Assembly (NCBI GenBank): GCA_963814435.1
Contig: CAWFCV010000003.1
Location: 62,001 to 126,000, forward strand
Direction: 5' to 3'
DNA length: 64,000 nt
Source of the DNA: JAEUPI01 sp963814435
GTDB lineage: Bacteria; Pseudomonadota; Gammaproteobacteria; Burkholderiales; Burkholderiaceae_C
This document shows positions 28,205-37,782 of this stretch, piece by piece (the first letter of the stretch is position 1; every line of letters starts with the position of its first letter). The position numbers and the translations under genes are program-made. A model generated the notes under the pieces. The model worked only from the letters and a program-made list of their open reading frames with translations, was not told where the DNA came from and searched no databases.

Positions 28205-29323
28205 ATGACGCCACGCCAGACCCCGCCGTTTCGCGCCGACCACGTGGGCAGCTTCCTGCGCCCGAAGTTCCTGCTCGACGCGCGCGACCAGTTCTTCAAT
28301 CAGAAGAGCATCACCGCCGCGCAACTGCGTGCGGTGGAAGACCGGGCGATCACCGAGATCGTGAAGTTCCAGCAGGACGTCGGGCTGCACAGCATCACCG
28401 ACGGCGAGTTCCGCCGCACCTACTTCCACATCGACTTCCTCGAGCAGCTCGGCGGCGTGAAGACCGACATCCCGGTCACGGTCAAGCGGCCCGACGGCAC
28501 CGAGGAGCTGGCGCCGCCGGTGATCCGCGTGATCGACAAGGTGCGCCACGCGAAGAACATCCAGCTCGCCGACTTCCAGTACCTGAAAGCCCAAGTCAAG
28601 CCGGGGCTGACGCCGAAGGTGACGATCCCGTCGCCGACGATGCTGCACTTCCGCGGTGGCCGCGCCGGCATCAGCAAGGACGCCTACCCCGAGCTCGACC
28701 CGGTCTTCTACGACGACGTGGCCAAGGCCTACGGCGACGAGCTGCAGTCGCTGGCCGACGCCGGTTGCACCTACGTGCAGATGGACGACACCAACATGGC
28801 CTACCTGTGCGACGAGAAGATGCGCGAGGCGGCGCGCCAGCGCGGCGACGACCCCAACGAGCTGCCGCACCGCTACGCCGGCTTCATCAACAAGGTGGTG
28901 GCGCACAAGCCCAGGGGCATGACGCTGGCGATGCACCTGTGCCGCGGCAACTTCAAGAGCACGCACGCCGCGGCGGGCAATTACGAGCCGGTGGCCGAGG
29001 CCTTGCTGTCGGAGATGAACCTCGACGCGTACTTCCTCGAATACGACGACGATCGCAGCGGCGACTTCCGCCCGCTGCGTTACCTGCCGAAGGGCAAGAT
29101 CGCGGTGCTCGGCCTGGTGACCACCAAGTTCGGCGAGCTCGAGAGCAAGGACATGTTGAAGCGCCGCATCGACGAGGCCGCGAAATACGCGCCGCTCGAC
29201 CAGCTGTGCCTGTCGCCGCAGTGCGGCTTTTCCAGCACCGTGCACGGCAACAACATCGCGGTCGAGGCGCAGCGCGCCAAGCTGCGGCTGGTGATCGAGA
29301 CGGCGCAGGAGGTTTGGGGCTGA
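28205..29323 (+). CDS. MetE-like (cobalamin-independent methionine synthase C-terminal domain) protein
   Basis: A 372-residue TIM-barrel protein like the C-terminal half of MetE (YxjG/YxjH class). The zinc ligands can be placed in GMTLAMHLCRGN (His and Cys), LEYDDDRSGDF (Glu) and LCLSPQCGFSST (Cys). The start PPFRADHVGSFLRP is typical. Stand-alone members transfer methyl groups from varied donors to thiols and are often found in catabolic clusters, where they may serve demethylation. Setting it between an aromatic-acid transporter and a Rieske oxygenase makes a role in substrate demethylation or thiol chemistry more likely than methionine synthesis, but this is inference. Confidence 0.82.
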   Translation: MTPRQTPPFRADHVGSFLRPKFLLDARDQFFNQKSITAAQLRAVEDRAITEIVKFQQDVGLHSITDGEFRRTYFHIDFLEQLGGVKTDIPVTVKRPDGTEELAPPVIRVIDKVRHAKNIQLADFQYLKAQVKPGLTPKVTIPSPTMLHFRGGRAGISKDAYPELDPVFYDDVAKAYGDELQSLADAGCTYVQMDDTNMAYLCDEKMREAARQRGDDPNELPHRYAGFINKVVAHKPRGMTLAMHLCRGNFKSTHAAAGNYEPVAEALLSEMNLDAYFLEYDDDRSGDFRPLRYLPKGKIAVLGLVTTKFGELESKDMLKRRIDEAAKYAPLDQLCLSPQCGFSSTVHGNNIAVEAQRAKLRLVIETAQEVWG

Positions 29324-29478
29324 GCGGCCCGCCGCTCAGGCGGCGAACGTGGATCGGTCCGCGGCCTCGGGCCAGGGGGTTGTCATCCGTCAACACGACG
29401 GCGTCTCACGTGCTACCGTTGCACCTGGCGTCCGCAGGCGTGTGTTCGCCAACCGAACGAGACCGATGGAGACTTGTG

Positions 29479-30258
29479 ATGGCTGATGAATCGCTCGTGC
29501 TCGCCGCCACCACCGGTCCGGTGCGCACGCTGACGCTGAACCGTCCCGCAGCACTGAACAGCTTCACCGCCGCGATGCATCGCGAGCTGCGCACGGCGCT
29601 CGACGTGGCGGCCGGCGACAGCGCCGTGCGCTGCCTGGTCATCACCGGTGCCGGCCGCGGTTTCTGCGCCGGGCAGGATCTGAACGATCCCGAAATGAGC
29701 GGCGACGTCGGCGCGGTGGTCGAGCGCATCTACAGGCCGCTGGCGCTGCGCATCCGCTCGATGCCGGTGCCGGTGATCGCGATGGTCAACGGCGTGGCCG
29801 CCGGCGCCGGCGCGAACTTTGCGTTCGGCTGCGACCTGGTGATGGCCGCGCGCTCGGCGAGCTTCATCCAGGCCTTCTCGAAGATCGCGCTGATCCCCGA
29901 TTGCGGCGGCACCTGGCTGCTGCCGCGGCTGGTGGGCCGCGCGCGTGCCTTGGGCCTGGCGATCACCGGCGACAAGCTGCCGGCCGAGGAGGCCGAGCGC
30001 ATCGGCCTGATCTGGCGCTGCGTCGACGACGCCGCGCTGTCCGACCAGACGCAGGCGCTGGCGCAGCGGCTGGCGGCGATGCCGGTGAAGGCGATCGCCG
30101 CCACGCGCCGCGTGCTCGACGAAGCGGTGATGATCAGTTATGCCGATGCGCTGTCGCTCGAGGCACGCGTGCAGGCCGAGCTGGGGCAGGGCGGCGATTT
30201 CCGCGAGGGCGTGGCGGCATTCCTGGAAAAGCGCGCCGCCAAGTTCAGCGATCGTTGA
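29479..30258 (+). CDS. Enoyl-CoA hydratase/isomerase, PaaG-like
   Basis: A 259-residue crotonase-fold protein. The oxyanion-hole segments are GAGRGFCAGQDLND and NGVAAGAGANFAFGCDLVMA. The catalytic loop reads KIALIPDCGGTWLLPRLVGR, with Asp where hydratases have Glu, as in PaaG-type epoxyphenylacetyl-CoA isomerases. The product thus probably acts on a CoA-activated ring or ring-opened acid. It has its own 155-base leader, and the Rieske gene follows after three bases. Confidence 0.85.
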   Translation: MADESLVLAATTGPVRTLTLNRPAALNSFTAAMHRELRTALDVAAGDSAVRCLVITGAGRGFCAGQDLNDPEMSGDVGAVVERIYRPLALRIRSMPVPVIAMVNGVAAGAGANFAFGCDLVMAARSASFIQAFSKIALIPDCGGTWLLPRLVGRARALGLAITGDKLPAEEAERIGLIWRCVDDAALSDQTQALAQRLAAMPVKAIAATRRVLDEAVMISYADALSLEARVQAELGQGGDFREGVAAFLEKRAAKFSDR

Positions 30259-30261
30259 GCC

Positions 30262-31338
30262 GTGGCGGCGGCCTTGCAGACGACGACCGTGCCCTGGCTG
30301 CGCAACTGCTGGTACGTGATCGCCTGGGACCACGAGATCCCCGCGCAGGGGCTGTTCGCGCGCACCGTGCTCGGCGAGCCGATCGTCGTGTACCGCACCT
30401 CGGGCGGTGGTTTTGCGGCGCTGGAGGATCGCTGCTGCCATCGCCACGCGCCGCTGTCGCTCGGCCGGCTGGAAGGCGACTGCCTGCGTTGCGGCTATCA
30501 CGGCCTGAAGTTCGACGCCTCGGGGCGTTGCGTCGCGATCCCCGGCCTCGAGGTGGTGCCCGAGCACGTGCGTGTGCGCAGCTACCCGCTGCAGCTGAAG
30601 AACCAGTGGCTGTTCGTCTGGATGGGCGACCCGGCACTCGCGTCGCCCGAACGGCTGCCCGACAACTTCTCGTGCGACTCGGTGCACTGGAAGCACCGGC
30701 CCGGCTACCTGCGCTACGACACGCCGTACCTGCTGATCTGCGACAACCTGCTGGACTTCTCGCACCTGAGCTACGTGCACGAGAAGACGCTCGGCGGCTC
30801 GGCCGCGATCGCCGAATCGAGGCCGACCATCGAGGTGGTCAATGCGACCGGGCAACGTGGGCTGCGCGTCAGCCGCCTGGTGCGCGACGTGCCGCCGCCG
30901 CCGTTCTACCAGCGGTTTCGCAGTTTCGATGGCCACCTCGACCGCTGGTTCATCTACGACTTCCTGCTGCCGGCCACGCTGCTGATGCATTCGGGCGGCC
31001 GGCCGGTGAGCGACGCGCCCGATGACATGACGCACGCCGTGCGCCTGCACAGCTGCCAGACGCTGACGCCGGAATCCGAGACGTCGACGCACTACTTCTT
31101 CCAGCAGTCGCACCCGGCGGGCGAGGGCGACGACACAATCGCCGAGTCGATCTACCAATCGCTGGTCGGCGCGTTCGACGAAGACCGCGACATGATCACC
31201 GCGCAGGCGCGCAACATCGCGCCGGACCAACCCATGGTGCCGCTGCACATGGACGCCGCGCTGATCCGTTTTCGCCAGTTGTTGCAGCGCGAGCTCGACG
31301 CCGAGCGCGCCGTGTCGAGGTCCGAGCATGCACGTTGA
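30262..31338 (+). CDS. Rieske non-haem iron oxygenase, VanA-like
   Basis: A 358-residue oxygenase component. The Rieske [2Fe-2S] ligands are in ALEDRCCHRHAPL (Cys-x-His) and CLRCGYHGLKFD (Cys-x2-His). The mononuclear iron site is in LLICDNLLDFSHLSYVHEKT (Asp/His/His arrangement as in vanillate demethylase oxygenases). It starts with GTG three bases after the isomerase gene and overlaps the flavin hydroxylase by eleven bases. It needs an electron donor; the Rieske-FAD reductase at 37783 is a candidate. Likely a demethylase or ring hydroxylase. Confidence 0.87.
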   Translation: MAAALQTTTVPWLRNCWYVIAWDHEIPAQGLFARTVLGEPIVVYRTSGGGFAALEDRCCHRHAPLSLGRLEGDCLRCGYHGLKFDASGRCVAIPGLEVVPEHVRVRSYPLQLKNQWLFVWMGDPALASPERLPDNFSCDSVHWKHRPGYLRYDTPYLLICDNLLDFSHLSYVHEKTLGGSAAIAESRPTIEVVNATGQRGLRVSRLVRDVPPPPFYQRFRSFDGHLDRWFIYDFLLPATLLMHSGGRPVSDAPDDMTHAVRLHSCQTLTPESETSTHYFFQQSHPAGEGDDTIAESIYQSLVGAFDEDRDMITAQARNIAPDQPMVPLHMDAALIRFRQLLQRELDAERAVSRSEHAR

Positions 31339-32554
31339 GATCCTCGGCGGCGGGCCCGCGGGGCTGACGCTCGCCATCCTGCTCAAGCGCGCCGATCCCC
31401 GGCACCAGGTGCGCGTGACCGAGCGTGGCCCGCGCAACGCGACCTGGGGCTTCGGCGTCGTGTTCTCCGACCGCGCGCTCGATTTCCTGCGCGCCGACGC
31501 GCCGGCGCTGGTCGAGCGGCTGACGCCGCAGATGCAGTCGTGGCACGACCTCACCGTCGTGCACAGCGACGTGCACATCCCGATCAGCGGCAACGGCTTC
31601 GCGTCGATCGGCCGCCTGAAGCTGCTGAACCTGCTGCACCGGGAGGCCGAGGACGCAGGCGTGCGGTTGGTGTTCGACCGCGCGGTGGCCGACGTGGCTG
31701 AGCTCGCGCCGGCCGACCTGCTGGTGGCCGCCGACGGCGCATTCTCGGCATCGCGCGACGCGCGGGCCGCCGCATTCGGCACGCAGACGGTATGGCACCA
31801 CAACCGCTTCATCTGGTACGGCACGAGCCAGCCGTTCGACACCTTGACGTTGACCTTCCGCCGCGATGCGCTCGGCGTGTTCTGCGCGCACCACTATCGG
31901 TACGCGCCGGACGAGATCGCTTCGCCGGGCCGTCCCAAGGAGCGATCGCTCCCTCTCGGAGGGACGGCGCGCAGCACCAACGGAGCACCGGTGAGCACGT
32001 TCCTGGTCGAGGTCGACGAGGCCACGTTCCAGCGTGCCGGCTTCGAGACGATGGGCGAGGCCGACAGCCTGCGCATCTGCGAACGGGTTTTCGCGCCCGA
32101 CCTCGGTGGCCACCGGCTGCAATCGAACCGCTCGACCTGGCGCCGCTTTCCGGCGATCTGGAACGAACGCTGGAGCACCGGCAACGTGGTGCTGCTCGGC
32201 GACGCATTGCGCACCGCGCATTTCTCGATCGGCTCGGGCACGCGGCTGGCGATGGAAGACGCGATCGCGCTGGCGCGCGCACTGGCGGCACAGCCGACTG
32301 TCGACGCCGCGCTGCAGGAGTTTCAGGCGCAGCGAGCGCCGCCGATGAAGAAGATCTGGGACGCGGCGAACGTGAGCCTGCGCTGGTACGAGGGCATGGG
32401 CGCGATGATGGACCTCGATCCGTACGAGTTCGCCTATCGCTACATGACGCGCAGCGGTCGCGTCGACCATGCCGAGGTGAAACGTCGCGATCCGCAGCTC
32501 GCGCTGGCCTACGAACGGCTGCATCCGGAGCTTGGCTTTGCGTCGCGCGGCTAG
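31328..32554 (+). CDS. FAD-dependent aromatic hydroxylase (acyl-CoA 5-hydroxylase-like)
   Basis: A 408-residue group A flavoprotein monooxygenase. It shows the dinucleotide motif EILGGGPAGLTLAILLKRAD, a DG-like LLVAADGAFSASRDAR and the FAD-ribityl motif NVVLLGDALRTAHFSIGSGT. The C-terminal DPYEFAYRYMTRSGRVDHAE resembles the flavin half of salicylyl-CoA 5-hydroxylase/anthraniloyl-CoA monooxygenase, though I cannot confirm this without a search. Between DEIA and STFLVEVDEATF about 20 residues (GRPKERSLPLGGTARSTNGA) are encoded by a copy of the GC-rich repeat found at 25661, an in-frame insertion. The frame is otherwise intact. Confidence 0.8.
   Translation: MHVEILGGGPAGLTLAILLKRADPRHQVRVTERGPRNATWGFGVVFSDRALDFLRADAPALVERLTPQMQSWHDLTVVHSDVHIPISGNGFASIGRLKLLNLLHREAEDAGVRLVFDRAVADVAELAPADLLVAADGAFSASRDARAAAFGTQTVWHHNRFIWYGTSQPFDTLTLTFRRDALGVFCAHHYRYAPDEIASPGRPKERSLPLGGTARSTNGAPVSTFLVEVDEATFQRAGFETMGEADSLRICERVFAPDLGGHRLQSNRSTWRRFPAIWNERWSTGNVVLLGDALRTAHFSIGSGTRLAMEDAIALARALAAQPTVDAALQEFQAQRAPPMKKIWDAANVSLRWYEGMGAMMDLDPYEFAYRYMTRSGRVDHAEVKRRDPQLALAYERLHPELGFASRG
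31922..31982 (+). repeat. Small interspersed palindromic repeat, copy B, inside a coding sequence
   Basis: Contains CCGGGCCGTCCCAAGGAGCG, then ATCGCTCCCTCTCGGAGGGA and CGGCGCGCAGC. Two nested inverted repeats (GCCGTCCC/GGGACGGC and GGAGCGATCGCTCC) can form a cruciform or hairpin. It matches copy A at 25661-25720 in order and sequence and is read in frame by the hydroxylase gene. Confidence 0.6.
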
Positions 32555-32617
32555 TCCGTTTCACTGGACTAGGATGCGCGCCAGCGAGGGCCGTTGCCGC
32601 CTCGCAAGGGGTGTTCG

Positions 32618-33593
32618 ATGGTGAAGCGACGACATCTGCTGCAGGCTAGCGCCGCTGGCGTGGTTGGGGTTCGCGGCCCGCGCGCTTGCGCAGGCCTATC
32701 CGGCGCGGCCCATCCGCTACATCGTGCCGGTGGCCGCCGGCGGCGGCAGCGACATGGTGGGCCGCACCGTCACCGAGCGCTGGGGCAAGGCGCTGAACCA
32801 GACCTTCATCGTCGACAACCAGAGCGGCGGCGGCGGCTCGATCGCCTGCCAGACCACCGCGCGCGCCGCACCCGACGGCTACACGCTGATGCAGGGCTAC
32901 GTGGCGACGCACGGCACCAGCCCCGCGACGCGCAAGCTGCCGTACGACGCGATCAAGGACTTCACGCCGATCGGCATGATCGGCGCCACGCCCAACGTGC
33001 TGGTGGTCAATGCGTCGCTGCCGGTGAACAACCTGCGCGAGTTCAACGACTACCTGCGCGCGAACCCGGGCCGCCTGAGCTACGGCTCGGCCGGGCCTGG
33101 CTCGCTGACGCACCTGACGATGGAGCTGTTCAAGCAGCAGGCCAACGCCTTCATCGTGCACATCCCCTACCGCGGCATCGCGCCGGCCTTCACCGACCTG
33201 CTCGGCGGGCAGACGCAGGCGATGTTCCCCGGGCTGGCGGCGGCGATGCCGCACATCCGCTCGGGCCGCGCGCGGCCGCTGGCGGTCACCGGGCTGGCGC
33301 GGCATCCGTTGCTCAAGGACGTGCCGACGCTCGACGAGGCCGGCTTCAAGGGCTTCGACGCGCAGCAGTGGTACGGCGTGATGGGGCCGGCCGGCATGCC
33401 GGCGGCAGTGGTCAAGCAGCTCAACGACACGCTGAACGGCGTGCTGCAGGCGCCGGATCTGCGCGACAAGCTTGCGGTCGAGGCGATCGAGCCGATGCCG
33501 ATGTCCAGCGAGGCCTTCGGCCGCTTCGTGCAGCAGGACATCACCCGCTGGACGCGCCTGGCGCGCGACCGCAACATCCAGTTGGACAGTTGA
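32618..33593 (+). CDS. Tripartite tricarboxylate/Bug-family solute receptor, one frameshift
   Basis: A TctC/Bug periplasmic receptor. The ATG at 32618 begins MVKRRHLLQASAAG, and after a one-base shift near 32660 the signal continues WLGFAARALAQA, cut before YPARPIRYIVPVAAGGGSD, the family signature. Further marks are QPNGxxG-like DNQSGGGGSIACQTTARA and HIPYRGIAPAFTDLLGGQTQ. The 976-base locus is one over a multiple of three. No TctA/TctB membrane partners are present, as is usual for Burkholderiales Bug proteins. It presumably captures a carboxylate linked to this cluster. Confidence 0.85.
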
Positions 33594-33616
33594 CCCGCAC
33601 ACCCCGAAGGACACGC

Positions 33617-34987
33617 ATGGCGCGCAACACCCAGGTCACCGCCGATCACCACGCACCGCCGGTCACGCAGACGCTGGCCCGCTTCGTCGCCACGCACCCG
33701 AGCCGCGGCTGGAGCGACGCGGTGGACCACGAGGCGCACCGCACCTTCACCAACTGGCTGGGTTGCGCCGTCGGCGCCGCCGGGCACGAGTCGGTAAGCG
33801 CGGCGCTGGCCGCGGTGCAGATGCTGCAGCCGGCGGCGCAGGCCAGCGTGCTCGGCCGCGGCGAGCGGGTGGACATGGCCAGCGCCGCGCTGCTCAACGG
33901 CATCAGCTCGCACACCTTCGATTTCGACGACACCCACCTGAAGACCATCATCCACCCGGCGGGCCCGGTGGCGTCGGCGGTGCTGGCGCTGGCCGAGCAG
34001 CAGGGCGGCAGCGGGCGGCAGCTGATCGATGCGCTGGTGCTGGGCATCGACGTCGCCTGCCGCGTCGGCAACGCGGTGTACCCCGAGCACTACGACCGCG
34101 GCTGGCACATCACCGGCACCACCGGCATGCTGGGTGCGGCGGCCGCGTGCGCGCGGCTGCTCGGGCTCACCGAAGCGCAGACGGCGATGGCGCTCGGCAT
34201 CGCGGCGTCGCAGCCGGTGGGCCTGCGCGAGCAGTTCGGCACGATGACCAAGCCGTTCCATCCCGGTGCCGCCGCGCGCGCCGGATTGATGGCGGCGCTG
34301 ATGGCGCGACACGGCTTCACTGCCAGCGCGCGGGCGCTGGAGGCGCCGCGCGGTTTGATGCAGACCTACTCGACCAAGTGCGACTGGAGCGAGATCACCG
34401 GCCAGCTCGGCGAACGCTTCGAGATCTCGTTCAATACCTACAAGCCGTTTGCCTGCGGCATCGTGATCCACCCCAGCATCGACGCCTGCATCCAGCTGCG
34501 CCAACAGGGCGTCACGCCCGAGCAGGTGGAGCGCATCGAGCTCAAGGTGCATTCGCTGGTGCTCGAGCTCACCGGCAAGAAGGAGCCGGCCGACGGGTTG
34601 CAAGGGAAGTTCAGCGTCTACCACGGCTGCGCGCTCGGGTTGATCGAAGGCCGCGCCGGTGAGGACGAGTTCGCCGACGCGGTGGTCACGCGCCACGACA
34701 TGGTGGTGATGCGGCGCAAGGTGGTGGCCACCGTCGACGACGCGATCGACGAGGCCAGTGCCGACGTCACGGCGATGCTGCGCGACGGCCGGCGCGTGCA
34801 CGTGTTCGTCGAGCACGCCATCGGCTCGCTGCAACGACCGATGACCGACGCCGACCTCGAAGCCAAGTTCACGCGCCTGGCGCAACCGGTGCTGCCGGCG
34901 GGGCGCACGGCGCCGCTGCTCGCGGCCTGCTGGGCGTTGCAGCGCGCGGCCGACGTGCGCGGCCTGGCGGCGCTGGCACGGCCCTGA
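33617..34987 (+). CDS. MmgE/PrpD family protein
   Basis: A 456-residue protein of the 2-methylcitrate dehydratase (PrpD)/aconitate-decarboxylase superfamily. Typical segments are NTFTNWLGCAVG-like RTFTNWLGCAVGAAGHE, NGISSHTFDFDDTH, GPVASAVLALAEQQGGSGRQ, GWHITGTTGMLGAAAACARL and MTKPFHPGAAARAGLMAALM. Members dehydrate or decarboxylate branched tricarboxylic and related acids. Here the protein follows a Bug receptor and precedes lactonase/SDR genes, so its true substrate is probably an intermediate of this catabolon, not methylcitrate. Confidence 0.88.
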   Translation: MARNTQVTADHHAPPVTQTLARFVATHPSRGWSDAVDHEAHRTFTNWLGCAVGAAGHESVSAALAAVQMLQPAAQASVLGRGERVDMASAALLNGISSHTFDFDDTHLKTIIHPAGPVASAVLALAEQQGGSGRQLIDALVLGIDVACRVGNAVYPEHYDRGWHITGTTGMLGAAAACARLLGLTEAQTAMALGIAASQPVGLREQFGTMTKPFHPGAAARAGLMAALMARHGFTASARALEAPRGLMQTYSTKCDWSEITGQLGERFEISFNTYKPFACGIVIHPSIDACIQLRQQGVTPEQVERIELKVHSLVLELTGKKEPADGLQGKFSVYHGCALGLIEGRAGEDEFADAVVTRHDMVVMRRKVVATVDDAIDEASADVTAMLRDGRRVHVFVEHAIGSLQRPMTDADLEAKFTRLAQPVLPAGRTAPLLAACWALQRAADVRGLAALARP

Positions 34988-34990
34988 GTC

Positions 34991-35519
34991 TCAGGCCTGG
35001 GCCGGCCGCAGCGTGGCGCGGTAGGCTTCGATGCGTGCCACGAGTTTCTCGCGCCGCGCCAGCGCGTCGGTGCGCCAGTAACGCTCGCGGTCGTAGTACT
35101 CGGGCACCGCCGGCATCGCCTCGGGAACCACGACCCAGGGCTGCTTCGACGCGGTGAAGATGTGGATGTCGGGCGGCAGGTGCGCCGGTTCGTCCAGCGT
35201 GCCGACGCGAACGAAGCTGATCAGCGCGCCGGCGCCCGCATAGTGGCTCCACACGGCGACCTGGCACTTCGGACAGCGCGCGATCTTCTGGCCGTAGCCG
35301 CTCTCGCGACGGCGTGTCGATCAGGTCGGGTTCGGCCGCCAGCAGCACCACGCGGTCCGACTCGATCATCGCGTTCAGCGCGAACGCCGCGCCGCTCTCA
35401 CGCTGGCACCAGCGGCAATGGCAGCAGTGCACGATCAGCGGCCGCGTCGTCATGCGGTAGCGCACGTGGCGGCAGGCGCAGCCGCCATCGAGCGGGTAGG
35501 GTGGTGGTTCAGTCAGCAC
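34991..35519 (-). CDS. GFA-family (glutathione-dependent formaldehyde-activating-like) protein, one frameshift
   Basis: A small zinc protein of the GFA/CENP-V fold. Zinc-binding cysteines are in DGGCACRHVRYR and HCCHCRWCQRESGAAF, and after a one-base shift near 35307 in KIARCPKCQVAVWSHYAGAG. The second half, LPPDIHIFTASKQPWV, is typical. The 529-base length is one over a multiple of three. Name-giving formaldehyde activity is not established for most members. It is transcribed against the surrounding cluster, convergent with the PrpD-like gene. Confidence 0.8.
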
Positions 35520-35581
35520 GTCGCTATCCGGTGCGCCGGGCTGCGCCGAGCAGGATTCGGGGCCAGCGGGTGGTCAGCAGC

Positions 35582-35797
35582 TCACGAGCGGCCGCTGGTC
35601 GGGCCCACGTCGCGTTTGACTCGCTTGCCGTCGGTGGAGGACACGAAGTGCTCGGCGGCGGCTTCCGGTGCCATGGCCGCTACATCCGGATAGATCGCCG
35701 TCGCATTGCGCACCGCGTCGAGCGGACGAACCTCGGGCTGCAGTTCGATGAGGCGGGTGGCAAATCGCTCGACCCAAGAAGCAATGACCTGAGGCAT
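35582..35797 (-). CDS. Hypothetical 71-residue protein
   Basis: A small protein beginning MPQVIASWVERFATRLIELQ, mostly helical by composition, with no signal peptide and a basic/polar tail. The ATG is preceded by AAAGGAC at good spacing, which supports translation. It is divergent from the SDR gene at 35957, with a 14-bp inverted repeat between them. I do not recognise the family. Confidence 0.6.
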   Translation of the reverse strand: MPQVIASWVERFATRLIELQPEVRPLDAVRNATAIYPDVAAMAPEAAAEHFVSSTDGKRVKRDVGPTSGRS

Positions 35798-35866
35798 GGC
35801 TTGTCCTTTCGGATTGCGCATCGTAACGTTGCCGCACGCTTTTCGGCATTCACATTCCATGAACGG

Positions 35867-35899
35867 GGGCTTGGCCGGGCTGATCGCCCGGCCAAGCCC
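35867..35899. repeat. Perfect 14-bp inverted repeat between divergent genes
   Basis: GGGCTTGGCCGGGC and GCCCGGCCAAGCCC are separated by TGATC. It lies 70 bases upstream of the 71-residue protein and 57 bases upstream of the SDR start. There is no T tract, so it is more likely an operator or a leader hairpin than a terminator. Confidence 0.6.
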
Positions 35900-35956
35900 G
35901 ACCCGTCCATCGACGGCACCGCGATGGTTACAGTGGACACCCGACTGCGAGAAACC

Positions 35957-36721
35957 ATGAACCCGTACGCGCAATACCCCAGCCTGACCGACCGCACCGT
36001 GCTGATCACCGGCGGTGCCACCGGCATCGGCGCGACGCTGGTGGCGCAGTTCGCAGCACAGGGGGCGCGTGTCGGCTTCATCGACATCGACGCGGCGGCC
36101 GGTGCCGAACGGGCCCGGTCGCTGGCGGGCAGCCAGACCGCGCCGCTGTTCGTCGAGGCCGATCTGACCGACATCGACGCGCTGCGCGCCGCGGTGAACG
36201 CGGTGCGCCAGCACTTCGGGCCGATCGCCGTGCTGTTGAACAACGCCGCCAACGATCGGCGGCACACCATCGACGAGACCACGCCGCAGAGCTGGGACGC
36301 CGGCATTGCGGTGAACCTGAAGCACCAGTTCTTCGCCGCGCAGGCGGTGGCCGCCGACATGAAGGCGCTCGGCGGCGGCTCGATCGTGAATTTCGGTTCG
36401 GTCAGCTGGATGCTCAAGCAAGGCGGCATGCCGGTGTACACGACGGCCAAGGCCGCGGTGCAGGGGTTGACGCGCAGCCTGGCGCGCGACTTCGGCCCGT
36501 TCAACATCCGCGTCAACACGCTGGTGCCGGGCTGGGTGATGACCGAGAAGCAGCTGCGCCTGTGGGTCACCGACAAGTCGCGCGACGAGATCGCGCGCGG
36601 CCAGTGCATCAACCGGCCGCTGCTGGCCGAGCACATCGCGCGCATGGCGCTGTTCCTCGCCGCCGACGACAGCGCGATGTGCACGGCGCAGGACTTCATC
36701 GTCGACGCGGGCTGGTCATGA
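35957..36721 (+). CDS. Short-chain dehydrogenase/reductase (SDR)
   Basis: A 254-residue classical SDR. The NAD(P) motif is TVLITGGATGIGATLVAQFA, followed by NNAAN (NNAG-like) and the catalytic residues in SIVNFGSVSWML (Ser) and GMPVYTTAKAAVQGLTRSLA (Tyr-x3-Lys), then NIRVNTLVPGWVMTEKQ. FIDIDAA after strand two suggests NAD preference. The stop overlaps the lactonase gene, a common pairing in pentose and sugar-acid oxidation, where the SDR makes the lactone and the SMP-30 protein hydrolyses it. A longer start at 35924 is possible. Confidence 0.9.
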   Translation: MNPYAQYPSLTDRTVLITGGATGIGATLVAQFAAQGARVGFIDIDAAAGAERARSLAGSQTAPLFVEADLTDIDALRAAVNAVRQHFGPIAVLLNNAANDRRHTIDETTPQSWDAGIAVNLKHQFFAAQAVAADMKALGGGSIVNFGSVSWMLKQGGMPVYTTAKAAVQGLTRSLARDFGPFNIRVNTLVPGWVMTEKQLRLWVTDKSRDEIARGQCINRPLLAEHIARMALFLAADDSAMCTAQDFIVDAGWS

Positions 36722-37599
36722 CGGCCGCGCTGCTGGTCGACGCGCAGGCACGCCTCGGCGAATGCCCGCTGTGGTGCGAGCAGGCCGGGGCGCTGTACTG
36801 GACCGACATCGAAGGCTCGCGCATCAGCCGGTGGAGCGCGGCTGACGGTTCGGTGCGCGAGTGGCGGCTGCCCGAGCGCGTGGGCGGCTTCGCGCTGTGC
36901 CGGCAGCCGTCCCAATTGCTGCTCGGGCTGGCGTCGGGAATCGCGCTGTTCGATCTCGACCGTGAAGCGATGTCGCCGGTGATTCCGGTCGAAGCCGACC
37001 AGCCCACCACGCGCATCAATGACGGCCGTTGTGATGCGCAGGGGCGCTTCGTGTTCGGCACGTTCAATCCCGCCGAGGCGCCGATCGGTCACTTCTATCG
37101 GGTGGATGGCGATCTGCACGTCGAGCGCCTGCCGCTGCCTGCGGTGGCGGTGGCCAACAGCATCGCCTTCAGCCCCGACGGCACGCGGCTGTACTTCGCC
37201 GATTCGCCGACGCGCACGATCCACTGTGCCGACTACCACGCCGACGGCCGCATCGGGCCACCGCGGCTGTTTGTGCGTCTCGGCGAACACGAAGGTTATC
37301 CCGACGGTTCGGCGGTGGACGCCGACGGTGGTCTGTGGAATGCGCAATGGGACGGCGGCTGCGTCGTGCGCTACGACCGCGACGGCCGCGAGACCGCACG
37401 GCTCGCGATGCCGGTGACGCGGCCCACGTGCCCGGCGTTCGGCGGCGACGACTTCGCTCGCCTGTTCGTCAGCACTGCGCGCGTCGGCCTGGGCACCGAA
37501 GCGCTGCACCACCAGCCGACCGCGGGCGGCATCTACGCGCTGACGCCCGGCCATCGCGGCTTGCCTGAGCACCGCTTCGACACCGAACTGCGCGCCTGA
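36718..37599 (+). CDS. SMP-30/gluconolactonase/LRE family protein
   Basis: A 293-residue beta-propeller lactonase. Metal ligands match the family: Glu in ARLGECPLWCEQAG, Asn in PTTRINDGRCDAQGRF, Asn in VAVANSIAFSPDGTRLYFAD and Asp in HEGYPDGSAVDADGGLWNAQ. It overlaps the SDR by four bases. The pair likely performs oxidation of a sugar or cyclic alcohol followed by lactone opening. It is closer to bona fide lactonases than the protein at 3333. Confidence 0.9.
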   Translation: MTAALLVDAQARLGECPLWCEQAGALYWTDIEGSRISRWSAADGSVREWRLPERVGGFALCRQPSQLLLGLASGIALFDLDREAMSPVIPVEADQPTTRINDGRCDAQGRFVFGTFNPAEAPIGHFYRVDGDLHVERLPLPAVAVANSIAFSPDGTRLYFADSPTRTIHCADYHADGRIGPPRLFVRLGEHEGYPDGSAVDADGGLWNAQWDGGCVVRYDRDGRETARLAMPVTRPTCPAFGGDDFARLFVSTARVGLGTEALHHQPTAGGIYALTPGHRGLPEHRFDTELRA

Positions 37600-37782
37600 T
37601 GACGCGAGCGTCCCGGGTCTGGCGACATCAAGCCCGGCAGCACCCCGGACGCGCTTTGACCCTGCTGTCGGGCGGGACGGCCCGATCGCGCACGATGCAG
37701 TCTTGCCCGCCACATCGAGCACGTGATCGCCACCGCGAGCGCGTACGGATGCGCGGCAGCCGCCGCATGCAGGAGACGAACC

